Below, piece by piece: positions 34,309-43,629 of a stretch of 63,753 nt of DNA; position 1 is the first letter of the stretch, and each line of letters starts with the position of its first letter. Made by a program: the position numbers and the translations under genes. Source of the DNA: an uncultured Lachnospiraceae bacterium (lineage in GTDB: Bacteria; Bacillota; Clostridia; Lachnospirales; Lachnospiraceae); the NCBI GenBank assembly GCA_900553355.1, contig USDK01000007.1:1-63753 (forward strand), given 5' to 3'. A model generated the notes under the pieces. It made no database searches, was not told the origin of the DNA, and saw only the letters and a program-made list of their open reading frames with translations.

Positions 34309-36873
34309 GTGAGAGGAAGATTTCAACCCATCAAGACGCTAAGTAGCCGTCTTTTCAGAAAAAATAAGGGCCGTAATGTGGTGGCTGTGCTGGCCATCCT
34401 CATGACCACGCTCATGTTCACCACTCTGTTCACGCTGGCCCAGAGCATGAGCAAAAATATGGTGGAGATGACCTTCCGCCAGACAGGCTACGATGCCCAG
34501 GCCTCCTTTAAGAGCATTACGGGCGAGGAGGCGGCCCTGATCGGCGCCCACCCGGACGTGAGGGAGGTGGGAGAGAGCATTGTGCTGGGAGTGGCGGAAA
34601 ACAGAGAGCTTAAGGGACATCAGACCGAGATCCGCTGGGGGGACGATTCTTACGCCGCCCACTCCTTTGCCTGGCCCACTGCCGGACGGATGCCGGAGGC
34701 GGCAGACGAGCTGGCGGTGGACACCACTGTGCTGGATTACCTGGGAATTCCCCATGAGCTGGGGCAGCAGGTGACTCTTGAGTGGCGGACAGATCTGAAC
34801 AGCCAGGAGACGACAGCCTCCACTTTCACCCTCTGCGGCTACTGGGAGGGAAATGCCTCCAGCTACGCCAGCATGGCATGGGTATCCAGGGCCTTTGCGG
34901 ATCAGATGACGGGAGGCGCCGACGGGCCGGTGTCAGAGGGACAGATTCTCGGTACCCACATGGCGCAGGTGAGCCTTTACAGTGACAGGAACATTGAGGA
35001 GACCTTGGATGGTATCCTGGCAGACACAGGCCTGACCGGGCTGGAGTACGGGGTAAACCTGGCCTACTCGCCGGAGATGGGGGCTGCGGCCTTTTCAGAG
35101 AGCCTTCCCATGTACCTGGGGATGATCCTTGTCTTTGTGGCGGGCTACCTCATCATCTACAACATTTTCCAGATCAGCGTTACCGCGGATGTGCAGTTCT
35201 ACGGCAAGCTGAAGACCCTGGGTATGACGAAAAAGCAGCTCCGCAGGCTGATCTACGGACAGGCAAACAGGCTCTGCCTTATCGGCATCCCCATCGGCCT
35301 GGTCCTGGGCTGGGGACTCGGTTTTCTCCTTGTCCCCACCCTCCTTGGCATGCTGGAGGGGGAGAGCGTGGTCTCGGTAAGCCCGGTGATTTTCCTCGGA
35401 TCCGCCCTCTTTGCCTGGGTCACGGTCCTGATCTCCTGCCTGCGCCCGGCCCGCCTTGTGGGGAAGGTGTCTCCTGTGGAGGCGCTGCGGGCCTGTGACG
35501 CGCCGGATAAGACGAAGAGGACGGCAAAGAAGCGGGGCAGCGCCTCCCTCCGCGAGATGGCCTGGGCCAACCTGGGGCGGAACAAGAAGCGGACGGCCCT
35601 GGTGGTCTGCTCCCTGTCCCTGGGACTTGTGCTGCTGAGCTGCTTTTATGCCAAGAACGCGGCTTTTGATATGGAGAAATATCTCTCCGGCCTGACTATC
35701 GCTGATTTTGAGCTCTCCGATGCCTCCAGCGAGGACTACACAGGAGGCTATGATCCCCAGGGCGCCACGCTGAACCAGGAGCTTGTAAGCCAGGTGGAGC
35801 AGGCGGACGGAGTGGAGGAGACCGGCCACGCCTGGTCCCACCAGTTTATCTGGCAGATGGACGATGGGACAGCCGCCAATCTGGCTGCCTACTACAATGA
35901 GGACATTCTGGCTGACTGGGCCAGCTACGATGCCCAGGGGGCCCAGGATGCGGAGAACTCTATCAAAGAAAAGCAGGCCACAGTCACCCTGTTCGGACTG
36001 GATGGGATTCCACTGGAGGCGATGACAGACGAGGATCACATCCTGGCAGGATCCTTTGACCCGGAGGCCTTTGCCGCAGGAGAGTATGCCCTGGCCGTGT
36101 CCAATGCGTCCATCTCCAAAGAGGAGGCAAAAGGAGGGAAGACTCTGCCCGCTTCCTCTGTCGGCCAGACGGTGGAGCTGGAGGGGAGGACCTACCAGGT
36201 GATGGCAGTGGTGCTGCCGGATAGCTCCGTCGTGGACGGGGCTCTGGAGGCGGGAGAGAACACAGGTCTTGAGCTGGAGTATGTGATCCCTTCCGACTCC
36301 TTCCGGGAGCTGTATCCGGATAACACGATGCGCAGGCTTTACGTCAATGTGGAAGAGGGCCAGGTGGATGCCATGCAGGAGCTGCTGGACGGGTACACTG
36401 CCTCCGTGGACAGGACGCTTCCCGTCACCTCCCGCCAGACTATGGCGCAGCAGTACGAGGAGGAGACCAGATCCTCCGCGGTCATGGGAAACGCCATCAG
36501 TGTCATCATCGCCCTGGTGGGCGTGCTGAACTTTGCCAACTCCATGATCACGGCCATCGTCTCCAGGAAGAGGGAGTTTGCCGTGATCCAGAGCGTGGGC
36601 ATGACGAAGCGGCAGCTCCGCCGGATGCTTGTGTATGAGGGGCTGTACTATGCGGGGCTGACCCTTCTTACCTCCTGGATTGTCAGCGCCCTGGCAGTGG
36701 GCATCGGCGTGCGGGCTGTGACGGCGGCGGACGACTTTTCCACCTTCCGCTTTACGCTGCTGCCCCTGGGCGTATGCACCCCGCTGATCCTCATCCTGGC
36801 GGTTCTCATCCCCTGCCTGTGCTTCCTGAACCTGGAGAAGCAGAGCGTGGTGGAGAGACTGCGGATGGAATAG
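34309..36873 (+). CDS. FtsX/MacB-type ABC transporter permease
   Basis: A GTG start at 34309 follows AAAGGGGGTG. The 854-residue protein has the FtsX layout: an N-terminal helix (about 23-45), a large external domain, three helices near 265-385 with GYLIIYNIFQISVTADVQFYG, a second external domain, and three C-terminal helices with FANSMITAIVSRKREFAVIQS. It belongs to transporters that export lipoproteins or peptides or sense antimicrobial peptides. Its ATPase partner is truncated immediately upstream, so it may be an orphan. Codon GC content is high relative to the flanking cargo gene. Confidence 0.88.
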   Translation: MRGRFQPIKTLSSRLFRKNKGRNVVAVLAILMTTLMFTTLFTLAQSMSKNMVEMTFRQTGYDAQASFKSITGEEAALIGAHPDVREVGESIVLGVAENRELKGHQTEIRWGDDSYAAHSFAWPTAGRMPEAADELAVDTTVLDYLGIPHELGQQVTLEWRTDLNSQETTASTFTLCGYWEGNASSYASMAWVSRAFADQMTGGADGPVSEGQILGTHMAQVSLYSDRNIEETLDGILADTGLTGLEYGVNLAYSPEMGAAAFSESLPMYLGMILVFVAGYLIIYNIFQISVTADVQFYGKLKTLGMTKKQLRRLIYGQANRLCLIGIPIGLVLGWGLGFLLVPTLLGMLEGESVVSVSPVIFLGSALFAWVTVLISCLRPARLVGKVSPVEALRACDAPDKTKRTAKKRGSASLREMAWANLGRNKKRTALVVCSLSLGLVLLSCFYAKNAAFDMEKYLSGLTIADFELSDASSEDYTGGYDPQGATLNQELVSQVEQADGVEETGHAWSHQFIWQMDDGTAANLAAYYNEDILADWASYDAQGAQDAENSIKEKQATVTLFGLDGIPLEAMTDEDHILAGSFDPEAFAAGEYALAVSNASISKEEAKGGKTLPASSVGQTVELEGRTYQVMAVVLPDSSVVDGALEAGENTGLELEYVIPSDSFRELYPDNTMRRLYVNVEEGQVDAMQELLDGYTASVDRTLPVTSRQTMAQQYEEETRSSAVMGNAISVIIALVGVLNFANSMITAIVSRKREFAVIQSVGMTKRQLRRMLVYEGLYYAGLTLLTSWIVSALAVGIGVRAVTAADDFSTFRFTLLPLGVCTPLILILAVLIPCLCFLNLEKQSVVERLRME

Positions 36874-36883
36874 GAAAGATGAT

Positions 36884-36927
36884 ATCAGGGAAAACAGAAA
36901 TCTTGTCTGCTTTCCCTGATTGACTTT
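36884..36927 (+). terminator. Terminator of permease gene
   Basis: ATCAGGGAAA (36884-36893) pairs with TTTCCCTGAT (36911-36920), followed by TGACTTTTT. Confidence 0.8.
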
Positions 36928-37085
36928 TTGTTTTCTCTGTGCTATTCTTTTTTTACTTTCTAATATTTCAGAGATTCTTAAAACCTTAAGAATTTCAAAG
37001 GTATCGTTCGATACAAAATTTTCTCATTTTTTTAAAATTTATTGTCGGCCGGCAGTCCGCCGTTTATAATGAAAGGAGAATGCGG

Positions 37086-38036
37086 ATGGCGTTTCACAAG
37101 GCATTAAAAGACTTAAATCTGCTGGACCGTTTCCTGTTTGCAGAAGCAATGGAGGATCCGGTGATTATGCAGACAGTGTTGGAGATTATACTGGGAAGAG
37201 AGATCATTTTAAAATATCCGCCGCAGTCGGAAAAGGAGCAGAGAAAATCGCCGCTTCTACGTTATATCCGGCTGGATGTCTGGGCTATGGATACAGAAGA
37301 TACCGTCTATGATACGGAGGTTCAGAAGGAGGATACCAGGAATCTGCCAAAGAGAAGCCGGTTATATCAAGGGTTAATTGATACAAAACTTCTGGATCCG
37401 GGAGAGGTTGATTTTAATCAGATGAATGATGTGTATACGATTATCATTACACCTTTTGATATTTTTGGGAAAGGGCTTTACTGCTATACTTTTCGTATGA
37501 AGTGCGATGAGGATACGGGGCTTATTTTGAATGACGGAGCAACACGTATTTTTCTGAATACTCATGGTACTAACCCGGAAGGAGTGACTCCTGAACTGCT
37601 TGAATTGCTCCGTTATATCGAGCATACGACAGAAGAGGTCAGCAATGCCTGTCAAAGCGATAAGATCAGAGAGCTTCAGCGAAGAATCGCCGCCATCAAA
37701 TCCAGTGAAGTGATTGGGGTGAAATATATGCAGGAGTGGGAAGAAAAGATTATAGAAAAAAGAAAAGCAAGAGAGGAAGGGTTGGCAGAAGGGCGAGCAG
37801 AAGGTCGCATGAAGGGGCGAGCAGAAGGCCGTTCGGAAGGCGCTGAGTATAAGGTGTTTTCGTTAGTGCGTAAAAAGATGGCCAAGGGCTGTGGTGTGGA
37901 AGAAATCGCAGAGATCCTGGAGGAAGATGCTGCCTATATCCGGGAAATCTTTGTATTTCTGAGACCTAGAATGGATGAAACGGAGGATGAGAGCTGGGCA
38001 GAGTGGACAGAGGTACATCAAAGGGTAAAAGAATGA
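37086..38036 (+). CDS. Rpn-type PD-(D/E)XK nuclease (transposase-like)
   Basis: ATG 37086 is six bases after AAAGGAG; the ATG at 37080 is too close to it. The ~316-residue protein has the nuclease core IRLDVWAMDTEDTVYDTEVQ (Asp and E-x-Q) near 65-82, matching the PD-(D/E)XK nuclease family transposase/Rpn group. A charged repeat EGRAEGRMKGRAEGRSEGAE follows near 240, which is common in these proteins. Rpn proteins cut DNA and promote recombination; they are often multicopy in Clostridia. The stop overlaps the start of the next gene (ATGA). Confidence 0.85.
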   Translation: MAFHKALKDLNLLDRFLFAEAMEDPVIMQTVLEIILGREIILKYPPQSEKEQRKSPLLRYIRLDVWAMDTEDTVYDTEVQKEDTRNLPKRSRLYQGLIDTKLLDPGEVDFNQMNDVYTIIITPFDIFGKGLYCYTFRMKCDEDTGLILNDGATRIFLNTHGTNPEGVTPELLELLRYIEHTTEEVSNACQSDKIRELQRRIAAIKSSEVIGVKYMQEWEEKIIEKRKAREEGLAEGRAEGRMKGRAEGRSEGAEYKVFSLVRKKMAKGCGVEEIAEILEEDAAYIREIFVFLRPRMDETEDESWAEWTEVHQRVKE

Positions 38037-38968
38037 CAGCGGAATTTATCGGTAAGCCATTGAAAAAACGGCTGATTTCTGCAACGGCAGTGTTTTTGAT
38101 GTTCTTTCTGTGTCTGGGACAGGCGGCAGGAGAAGAATCCCGGGGGCAGACAGAGATTTCATATGCAATGGACTATCCAGGGGCAGCAGGGATGACAGAG
38201 GAGTTTTATCCGCTTAAGATTATCCTGGAAGGAATGTTGTCCGGACAGGAAGGGGTCTGGAGTATTTATATCAAGGATCTGGAGACCGGGGAAGAGTTGT
38301 CTATGAATCATCAGAAGATGTATGCGGCAAGCCTGATCAAGCTTTTTGTTATGGAAAAAACTTATCAGGATTATGAAGAGATTCTGGAGAATGATCTTCG
38401 GTATACCGGAGATCTGGGGAAGAGCCAGCAAAAGATTGTAGAGACGCTGACAGATATGATCCAGGTATCTGATAATGAGGCTTTTAATGAACTGGTGAGG
38501 ATACAGAACAAAGATCGCTCATTCTCGGAGGGATGTGTGGAAATTGATGAATGGCTGGAAGAAGAAGGATATGAAGATACGGCAGTTTATCATACGCTGG
38601 AGCCGTCTCCTACAGAGGAAGAGAAGGTTTCGGAAGAGAAAAACCATACTTCGGCCATAGACTGTGGGAAACTTCTGGAGGCAGTATATCAGGGAAAGGC
38701 TGTATCTAAAGCAGCTTCCCAGGACATGCTTCTGCTTCTTGAGGGGCAGGAAAGGGATTATAAGATCCCGGCGGGAGTACCAAGGGATACGATCGTTGCG
38801 AATAAAACCGGAGAGACGGACAGCTGCCAGCATGATGCGGCAATCATCTTCGGCCCGGAGAAGGACTATATCCTCTGTGTGATGTCAGAGAAGGTGACGG
38901 ATGCGGAAGTGGCTGCAGAGCTGATCCGGAGCATATCGGAAGAGGTATATACATATCTGGAACAATAA
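38033..38968 (+). CDS. Secreted class-A-beta-lactamase-like serine hydrolase
   Basis: I choose ATG 38033, which overlaps the previous stop. The 311-residue product has a signal peptide (KKRLISATAVFLMFFLCLGQ) and three motifs of the penicillin-recognising fold: SLIK (Ser nucleophile in YAASLIKLFVME), SDN in IQVSDNEAFNELV and KTG in VANKTGETDS. A segment LEPSPTEEEK lies where class A enzymes have the omega loop with Glu166. It could be a beta-lactamase or a wall peptidase; sequence alone does not decide. Confidence 0.82.
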   Translation: MTAEFIGKPLKKRLISATAVFLMFFLCLGQAAGEESRGQTEISYAMDYPGAAGMTEEFYPLKIILEGMLSGQEGVWSIYIKDLETGEELSMNHQKMYAASLIKLFVMEKTYQDYEEILENDLRYTGDLGKSQQKIVETLTDMIQVSDNEAFNELVRIQNKDRSFSEGCVEIDEWLEEEGYEDTAVYHTLEPSPTEEEKVSEEKNHTSAIDCGKLLEAVYQGKAVSKAASQDMLLLLEGQERDYKIPAGVPRDTIVANKTGETDSCQHDAAIIFGPEKDYILCVMSEKVTDAEVAAELIRSISEEVYTYLEQ

Positions 38969-39071
38969 AACGGCTTGTTTTACAAAGATTTAACGGAAAA
39001 AGGGAAAGACAGAAATTCTTCTTTCTGACAGGAGAAAAGAAGACGGACCTGGTGAAAAGAATTACAAAATC

Positions 39072-39086
39072 TGTAGAAAATCTACA
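39072..39086. promoter_or_regulatory. Candidate RpiR autoregulatory operator
   Basis: TGTAGA-AAA-TCTACA is a perfect dyad lying directly before and partly next to the AAGGAG ribosome binding site of the regulator gene. A similar GTAG-N5-CTAC occurs at 39975-39987, at the end of the same gene. Confidence 0.5.
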
Positions 39087-39096
39087 AGGAGTTAAG

Positions 39097-39978
39097 ATGC
39101 AGAAAACAATAGAGCAGACCATTCAGGGATGTTATGGAGACATGAGAAAATCGGAACAGAAGGCAGCAGACTATATTCTGGAGCACTTGGAAAATATAAA
39201 GGAGCTGTCTTTGGACCGGCTGGCGAAAGCAGCCCGGGTGAGCCAGCCTACGGTGATACGGATGCTGAAGGCGCTGGGATTCCAGGGATACCGGGAGTTC
39301 CGGGACTGGGTGATCGCGGAGATGGCAAAGGACGAGCGGGAGGAAAAAAGAGAAGCGACGCCGCTCTACGGATATACTCTGCGTCCGGGTGAACGGCTGG
39401 AAGATATCCCCCAGAAAATGGTAGCGATGACGGAACAGATGCTGGGAGAGACATTAAAGAATTTTTCGGTAAAGACTTATAAACATATCATAGAGGCCAT
39501 AAAAAATGCGCGGTTGATCGATATCTACAGTGTGGAGAACTCAGAGGTGACTGCCCAGGATTTTCTGGCAAAGCTACTGTATCTGGGCTTTTCCTGCAGA
39601 CATTTCAGTGACCATTATTATCAGCAGATTTCCGCCGGCAGTCTGACGAGTGCGGATGTGGCGGTGGGAATTTCTTATTCGGGGTCATCAAAGGATACGG
39701 TGGATGTGCTGCGGACAGCGAAGAAATCAGGAGCGACGACCATTGTGCTGACCAACTTTAAAGATTCTCCGATCAGCAAGTATGCAGATTACCTGATCTG
39801 TACCAGCCAGGAACAGCTTTTTTACGGAGATTCCATCTTTTCCAGAGCCAGCCAGCTCCTGATCGTGGATATGATCTATATGGGAATCATCGCATCGGAT
39901 TATGATCATTATGTGAAACGTTTGGATTCTTGTGAGAAGGTAGTACGGGAACATGCCTATGACGTAAAAAAAGGGTAG
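39097..39978 (+). CDS. MurR/RpiR-family regulator of phosphonate operon
   Basis: The start ATG 39097 follows CAAGGAGTTAAG. The 293-residue protein has an N-terminal RpiR helix-turn-helix (LSLDRLAKAARVSQPTVIRM, about 38-57) and a C-terminal SIS domain with GISYSGSSKDTVDVLRTAKK. SIS domains in this family bind phosphosugars or phosphorylated metabolites. Its position just before the aminoethylphosphonate genes suggests it senses the phosphonate or its product phosphonoacetaldehyde. A terminator separates it from the transport genes. Confidence 0.88.
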   Translation: MQKTIEQTIQGCYGDMRKSEQKAADYILEHLENIKELSLDRLAKAARVSQPTVIRMLKALGFQGYREFRDWVIAEMAKDEREEKREATPLYGYTLRPGERLEDIPQKMVAMTEQMLGETLKNFSVKTYKHIIEAIKNARLIDIYSVENSEVTAQDFLAKLLYLGFSCRHFSDHYYQQISAGSLTSADVAVGISYSGSSKDTVDVLRTAKKSGATTIVLTNFKDSPISKYADYLICTSQEQLFYGDSIFSRASQLLIVDMIYMGIIASDYDHYVKRLDSCEKVVREHAYDVKKG

Positions 39979-40002
39979 TTTTTCTACAAAGAAATAGATG
40001 TT

Positions 40003-40047
40003 AAGCCTGTGTAAAGTTTACATTTCCCTTACACAGGCTTTCTTTTT
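40003..40047 (+). terminator. Terminator after rpiR gene
   Basis: AAGCCTGTGTAA (40003-40014) pairs with TTACACAGGCTT (40029-40040), followed by TCTTTTTT. Confidence 0.9.
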
Positions 40048-40074
40048 TCTTGCTGGAAATACAGGAAACCAGGT

Positions 40075-40083
40075 TGCTATAAT
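40075..40083 (+). promoter_or_regulatory. Extended -10 promoter of phosphonate operon
   Basis: TTGCTATAAT (TATAAT at 40078-40083) carries the TGn extension. No good -35 is seen 17 bases upstream, which suggests activator or repressor control. Direct repeats CCAGGT flank it on both sides. Confidence 0.55.
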
Positions 40084-40141
40084 CCAGGTGTCCAGACGAG
40101 AGAAACTGTGAATTGTGAGAAAAGAAGAAGGAGATTGGAAC

Positions 40142-40912
40142 ATGCTTGAACTAAGGAATGTAAAAAAGAGTTTTGACGGTGTGACGGTTCTGGAAAATGT
40201 AAGCCTGGAGATTGAAGATGGAGAGATTGTTTCCATATTAGGACCATCCGGATGCGGAAAGACAACTTTGTTAAATCTGATTCTGGGAATCCTGGATGCG
40301 GATGGCGGAGAGATTCTTTTTAATGGGGAAAATATCACAAAGATTCCAATGGAGAAGAGAGGTTTTAACATTGTATTTCAGGATTATGCATTGTTTCCGA
40401 ACTTAAATGTATATCAGAATATTACATACGGTCTGAGGAATAATCCGAAAATCTCTTCCGAAGAAGAGGTAAAGGATCTGATCCATCTCTTAGGACTGGA
40501 AGAACATCTGAATAAAAGGATCGGCCAGCTTTCTGGAGGACAAAAGCAGAGAGTGGCCCTGGCAAGGACAATGGTGATGAAACCGAAGATCCTGCTTTTA
40601 GATGAACCTTTAAGCGCACTGGACGGTGTGCTCAAGGAATCGATCAAAGACCGGATCAAGACGATTGCAAAAGAGTATCACCTGACGACCATCATTGTAA
40701 CCCACGATCCTGAGGAGGCGCTGACCCTTTCTGACAGAGTCATGATCATTAACGAAGGAAAGATCGCACAATTTGGAAAACCGGAAGAGATCATCAATAC
40801 ACCCGAGGATCATTTTGTAAGGAAATTCATCCTGAACCAGTTAGAAATTAAGAAGAACAATATTTATACCTTATTTGCCTCTCAGTTTCAGCAGCAAGTC
40901 CAGGTATCATAA
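40142..40912 (+). CDS. ABC ATPase, 2-aminoethylphosphonate type (PhnT-like)
   Basis: ATG 40142 follows GAAGGAGA. The 256-residue ATPase has Walker A GPSGCGKTT, signature LSGGQKQRVALART, Walker B ILLLDEPLSALDG and the H-loop VTHDPEEAL. It lacks the C-terminal MOP-like domain of many iron/sugar importers. It is followed 12 bases later by the permease-binding-protein fusion. Context (phnW, phnX) assigns it to aminoethylphosphonate uptake. Confidence 0.85.
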   Translation: MLELRNVKKSFDGVTVLENVSLEIEDGEIVSILGPSGCGKTTLLNLILGILDADGGEILFNGENITKIPMEKRGFNIVFQDYALFPNLNVYQNITYGLRNNPKISSEEEVKDLIHLLGLEEHLNKRIGQLSGGQKQRVALARTMVMKPKILLLDEPLSALDGVLKESIKDRIKTIAKEYHLTTIIVTHDPEEALTLSDRVMIINEGKIAQFGKPEEIINTPEDHFVRKFILNQLEIKKNNIYTLFASQFQQQVQVS

Positions 40913-40924
40913 AGGAGAAAAGTC

Positions 40925-43576
40925 ATGCAAAGAAGAAATAGAGAAATCAAAATGATATTTACGGTCCTGTTAGTTTTCTTTGCAGCCTTTCTGGCGGTAC
41001 CCATGATCCAGGTTCTGATGAAATCTGTCATGACAGACAGTGGAACCGGCATGACACTGGCGAATTATACAGAGGTTTTAACAGGAAAGGATTTCTTACA
41101 TGCGCTGGGGAACAGCTTCGTAATCTCAGCCTGCAGTGCGGTCCTTACGACGGCTTTGGCGTTTATCCTGGCCTTCACGGTACATTACACGAATGTCAGG
41201 AAAGGCTATAAAAACCTGATTACCAGGGCAGCCGTGATTCCGATGCTGATCCCTACGATTACCTATGGGTTCGCCATTATCTATACGTTTGGAAAACAGG
41301 GGCTTCTGACAAAGATTGTGGGAATACAGCTCTTTGATATTTATGGATTTAACGGACTCCTGATCGGATATGTGATCTACACACTGCCTATATCCTTTAT
41401 GCTGATCCATAACACCATGGGATATATAGATAAGAAATTTATGATCGTATCCAGATTGATGGGAGACTCTCCGTTCCAGACCTTTAAGATCACTATCTTA
41501 AGGCCGCTTCTTGGGACACTGGCGACATCTTTCATCCAGACTTTCTTCCTGTGCTTTACAGACTTTGGTATCCCGGCGTCGGTGGGAGGAAGCTATGACG
41601 TCGTAGCGAGCGTACTGTATACGGAAATGCTGGGAAGTGTGCCGGATTTTGGGAACGGCGCCGTAGTGGCACTGGTGATGCTGGTGCCGTCCATCGTCAG
41701 CATTACTGTCCTTACTATCCTGGAACGGTACAATGTCCGCTATAACAAGATCTCTCAGGTAGAGCTGAAAAAGAGCCCGGCAAGAGACTGGATTCTTGGC
41801 ATTGCAAGTGGCGGGATTCTGGTCAGTGTACTGTCCGTGTTTGTGGTGATCTTCGTGGTGCCCTTCGTGGATGAATGGCCGTATCGGATGAGTTTTACCA
41901 CGGAGCATCTGGCAGAAGTGTTCTCAGATTACACACTGTCCAGTGTCTATACAAATTCTCTGCTGGTGGCATTGGTGACGGCATTGATCGGGACATTAAT
42001 GTCCTATGGCGCGGCCCTTGTCACGGCAAGGAGTACGGTAAATGCGAAACTGAAAGGTGTGATCGAGAGTATCGCGCTGATTACCAATACCATTCCTGGA
42101 ATGGTCATCGGTCTTGCATACCTGTTCTGCTTTTCCGGAACGGCGCTTCAGAATACCTTTGCAATTCTGATCATCTGTAATATGGTGCATTTCTTCTCAA
42201 CGCCATATCTGATGATGAAGAATTCGTTGTCCAAGATGAATGCGTCCTGGGAAACAACCGCCATGCTTATGGGGGATAACTGGGCAAAAACCATTGTCCG
42301 TGTGGTGACGCCGAACGCGATGGCTACCCTGATCGAAGTATTCAGTTACTATTTTGTCAATGCTATGGTAACGGTCAGCGCCGTGATCTTCCTGGCGGGA
42401 ACCCGGACCATGGTGATTACCACAAAGATTAAGGAACTGCAGTATTTCAATAAATATAATGAAATTTTTATCTTGTCCTTATTGATTCTATTTACCAATG
42501 TGGTTGCAAAGTTTGTATTTCAGAAACTGGCGGAAAGAAGCCAGAGGAGGGAGAAATTAGTAGATATGAAAAAAATCAGAAAAATGGGATTAAAGAGAGT
42601 GGCTGCATTTTCACTGGCAGCAGTGACAGGAATCAGTGCGCTGGGGCTGACTGCCTGCGGCGGCGGAGCTTCTGCTGAAGACCAGGTGATCATTTACTCC
42701 AATGCAGACGATGAGGCCGTAGAGGCGATGAAGAATACACTGGATGAGAATGGTTATGAGGGACAGTATGTATTCCAGACCTTCGGAACCTCTGAGCTTG
42801 GCGGAAAGCTTCTGGCAGAAGGGACAAATATTGAGGCAGATATGGTAACCATGAGTACCTTCTATGTAGACAGCGCTCAGGAACAGAACCAGATGTTCAA
42901 GGATCTGGACTTTGAAGTGGACACCATCGATGAGTATCCATCCTATTGTGCTCCAATTACCGCACAGGAAGGAACCATTATTGTAAATACGGAAGTTCTG
43001 GAGGAGAATAACCTGCCGATGCCCACATCCTTAAAGGATCTGGCAAATCCGGAATATGAAGGGTTTATCTCCGTGACTGATATAGCTTCTTCTTCTACAG
43101 CATGGCTGTTGATCCAGGGTCTGATCTCCGAATATGGAGAGGACGGAGCAAAAGAAGTTCTGACCGGCATTTATAAAAATGCAGGAGATCATATTGAGGA
43201 CTCTGGATCCACGCCGCTGGAGAAAGTACGTGCAGGAGAGGTAGCGCTTGGATTTGGATTGAGACAGCAGGCCGTGGCAGATAAAGCAGACGGACTCCCG
43301 ATCGATTATGTGGATCCGGCGGAAGGAACATTCAGCCTGACAGAGTCTGTGGCAGTGGTCGACAAGGGAGATGAGAGCAAAGATAAGGCAATGGAAATGG
43401 CTCAGTGCATCATCGAAAATGGAAGAGAAGAACTGCAGTCTTACTATCCGTTAGCCCTTTATAACGGAGAAAAAACAGATGCTGATAATAGATCTGCAAA
43501 TCCAAAGGTATTTTCGGAGCCGCTGACCGTAGATCTTCTGGAAAAGCATCAGGCATTGTCTGAAGAATGTAAGTAA
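40925..43576 (+). CDS. Double ABC permease fused to lipoprotein substrate-binding protein
   Basis: This 883-residue frame is uninterrupted. Residues 1-540 are a double-length permease with about twelve helices and two EAA-type loops (GDSPFQTFKITILRPLLGT and GDNWAKTIVRVVTP). From residue 548 a complete lipoprotein precursor follows: MKKIRKMGLKRVAAFSLAAV, then a lipobox LTACGGG, then an iron/phosphonate-type binding protein (VIIYSNADDEAVEAM to SEECK). An internal ATG at 42566 has AGGAGGGAG 12 bases upstream, so the binding protein may also be made separately. In related operons these are two genes. The transporter should import 2-aminoethylphosphonate. Confidence 0.85.
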   Translation: MQRRNREIKMIFTVLLVFFAAFLAVPMIQVLMKSVMTDSGTGMTLANYTEVLTGKDFLHALGNSFVISACSAVLTTALAFILAFTVHYTNVRKGYKNLITRAAVIPMLIPTITYGFAIIYTFGKQGLLTKIVGIQLFDIYGFNGLLIGYVIYTLPISFMLIHNTMGYIDKKFMIVSRLMGDSPFQTFKITILRPLLGTLATSFIQTFFLCFTDFGIPASVGGSYDVVASVLYTEMLGSVPDFGNGAVVALVMLVPSIVSITVLTILERYNVRYNKISQVELKKSPARDWILGIASGGILVSVLSVFVVIFVVPFVDEWPYRMSFTTEHLAEVFSDYTLSSVYTNSLLVALVTALIGTLMSYGAALVTARSTVNAKLKGVIESIALITNTIPGMVIGLAYLFCFSGTALQNTFAILIICNMVHFFSTPYLMMKNSLSKMNASWETTAMLMGDNWAKTIVRVVTPNAMATLIEVFSYYFVNAMVTVSAVIFLAGTRTMVITTKIKELQYFNKYNEIFILSLLILFTNVVAKFVFQKLAERSQRREKLVDMKKIRKMGLKRVAAFSLAAVTGISALGLTACGGGASAEDQVIIYSNADDEAVEAMKNTLDENGYEGQYVFQTFGTSELGGKLLAEGTNIEADMVTMSTFYVDSAQEQNQMFKDLDFEVDTIDEYPSYCAPITAQEGTIIVNTEVLEENNLPMPTSLKDLANPEYEGFISVTDIASSSTAWLLIQGLISEYGEDGAKEVLTGIYKNAGDHIEDSGSTPLEKVRAGEVALGFGLRQQAVADKADGLPIDYVDPAEGTFSLTESVAVVDKGDESKDKAMEMAQCIIENGREELQSYYPLALYNGEKTDADNRSANPKVFSEPLTVDLLEKHQALSEECK

Positions 43577-43629
43577 GAATCAGGGCAGAAATGCTCTGTC
43601 AAAATAAAAAGTAATAGAAAAGAGGATGT

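Noticed and set aside
37780..37850. Short repeats that could suggest a CRISPR array.
   Set aside because: They encode the EGRAEGR repeats of the Rpn nuclease and have no spacers. I saw no CRISPR array anywhere in the window.
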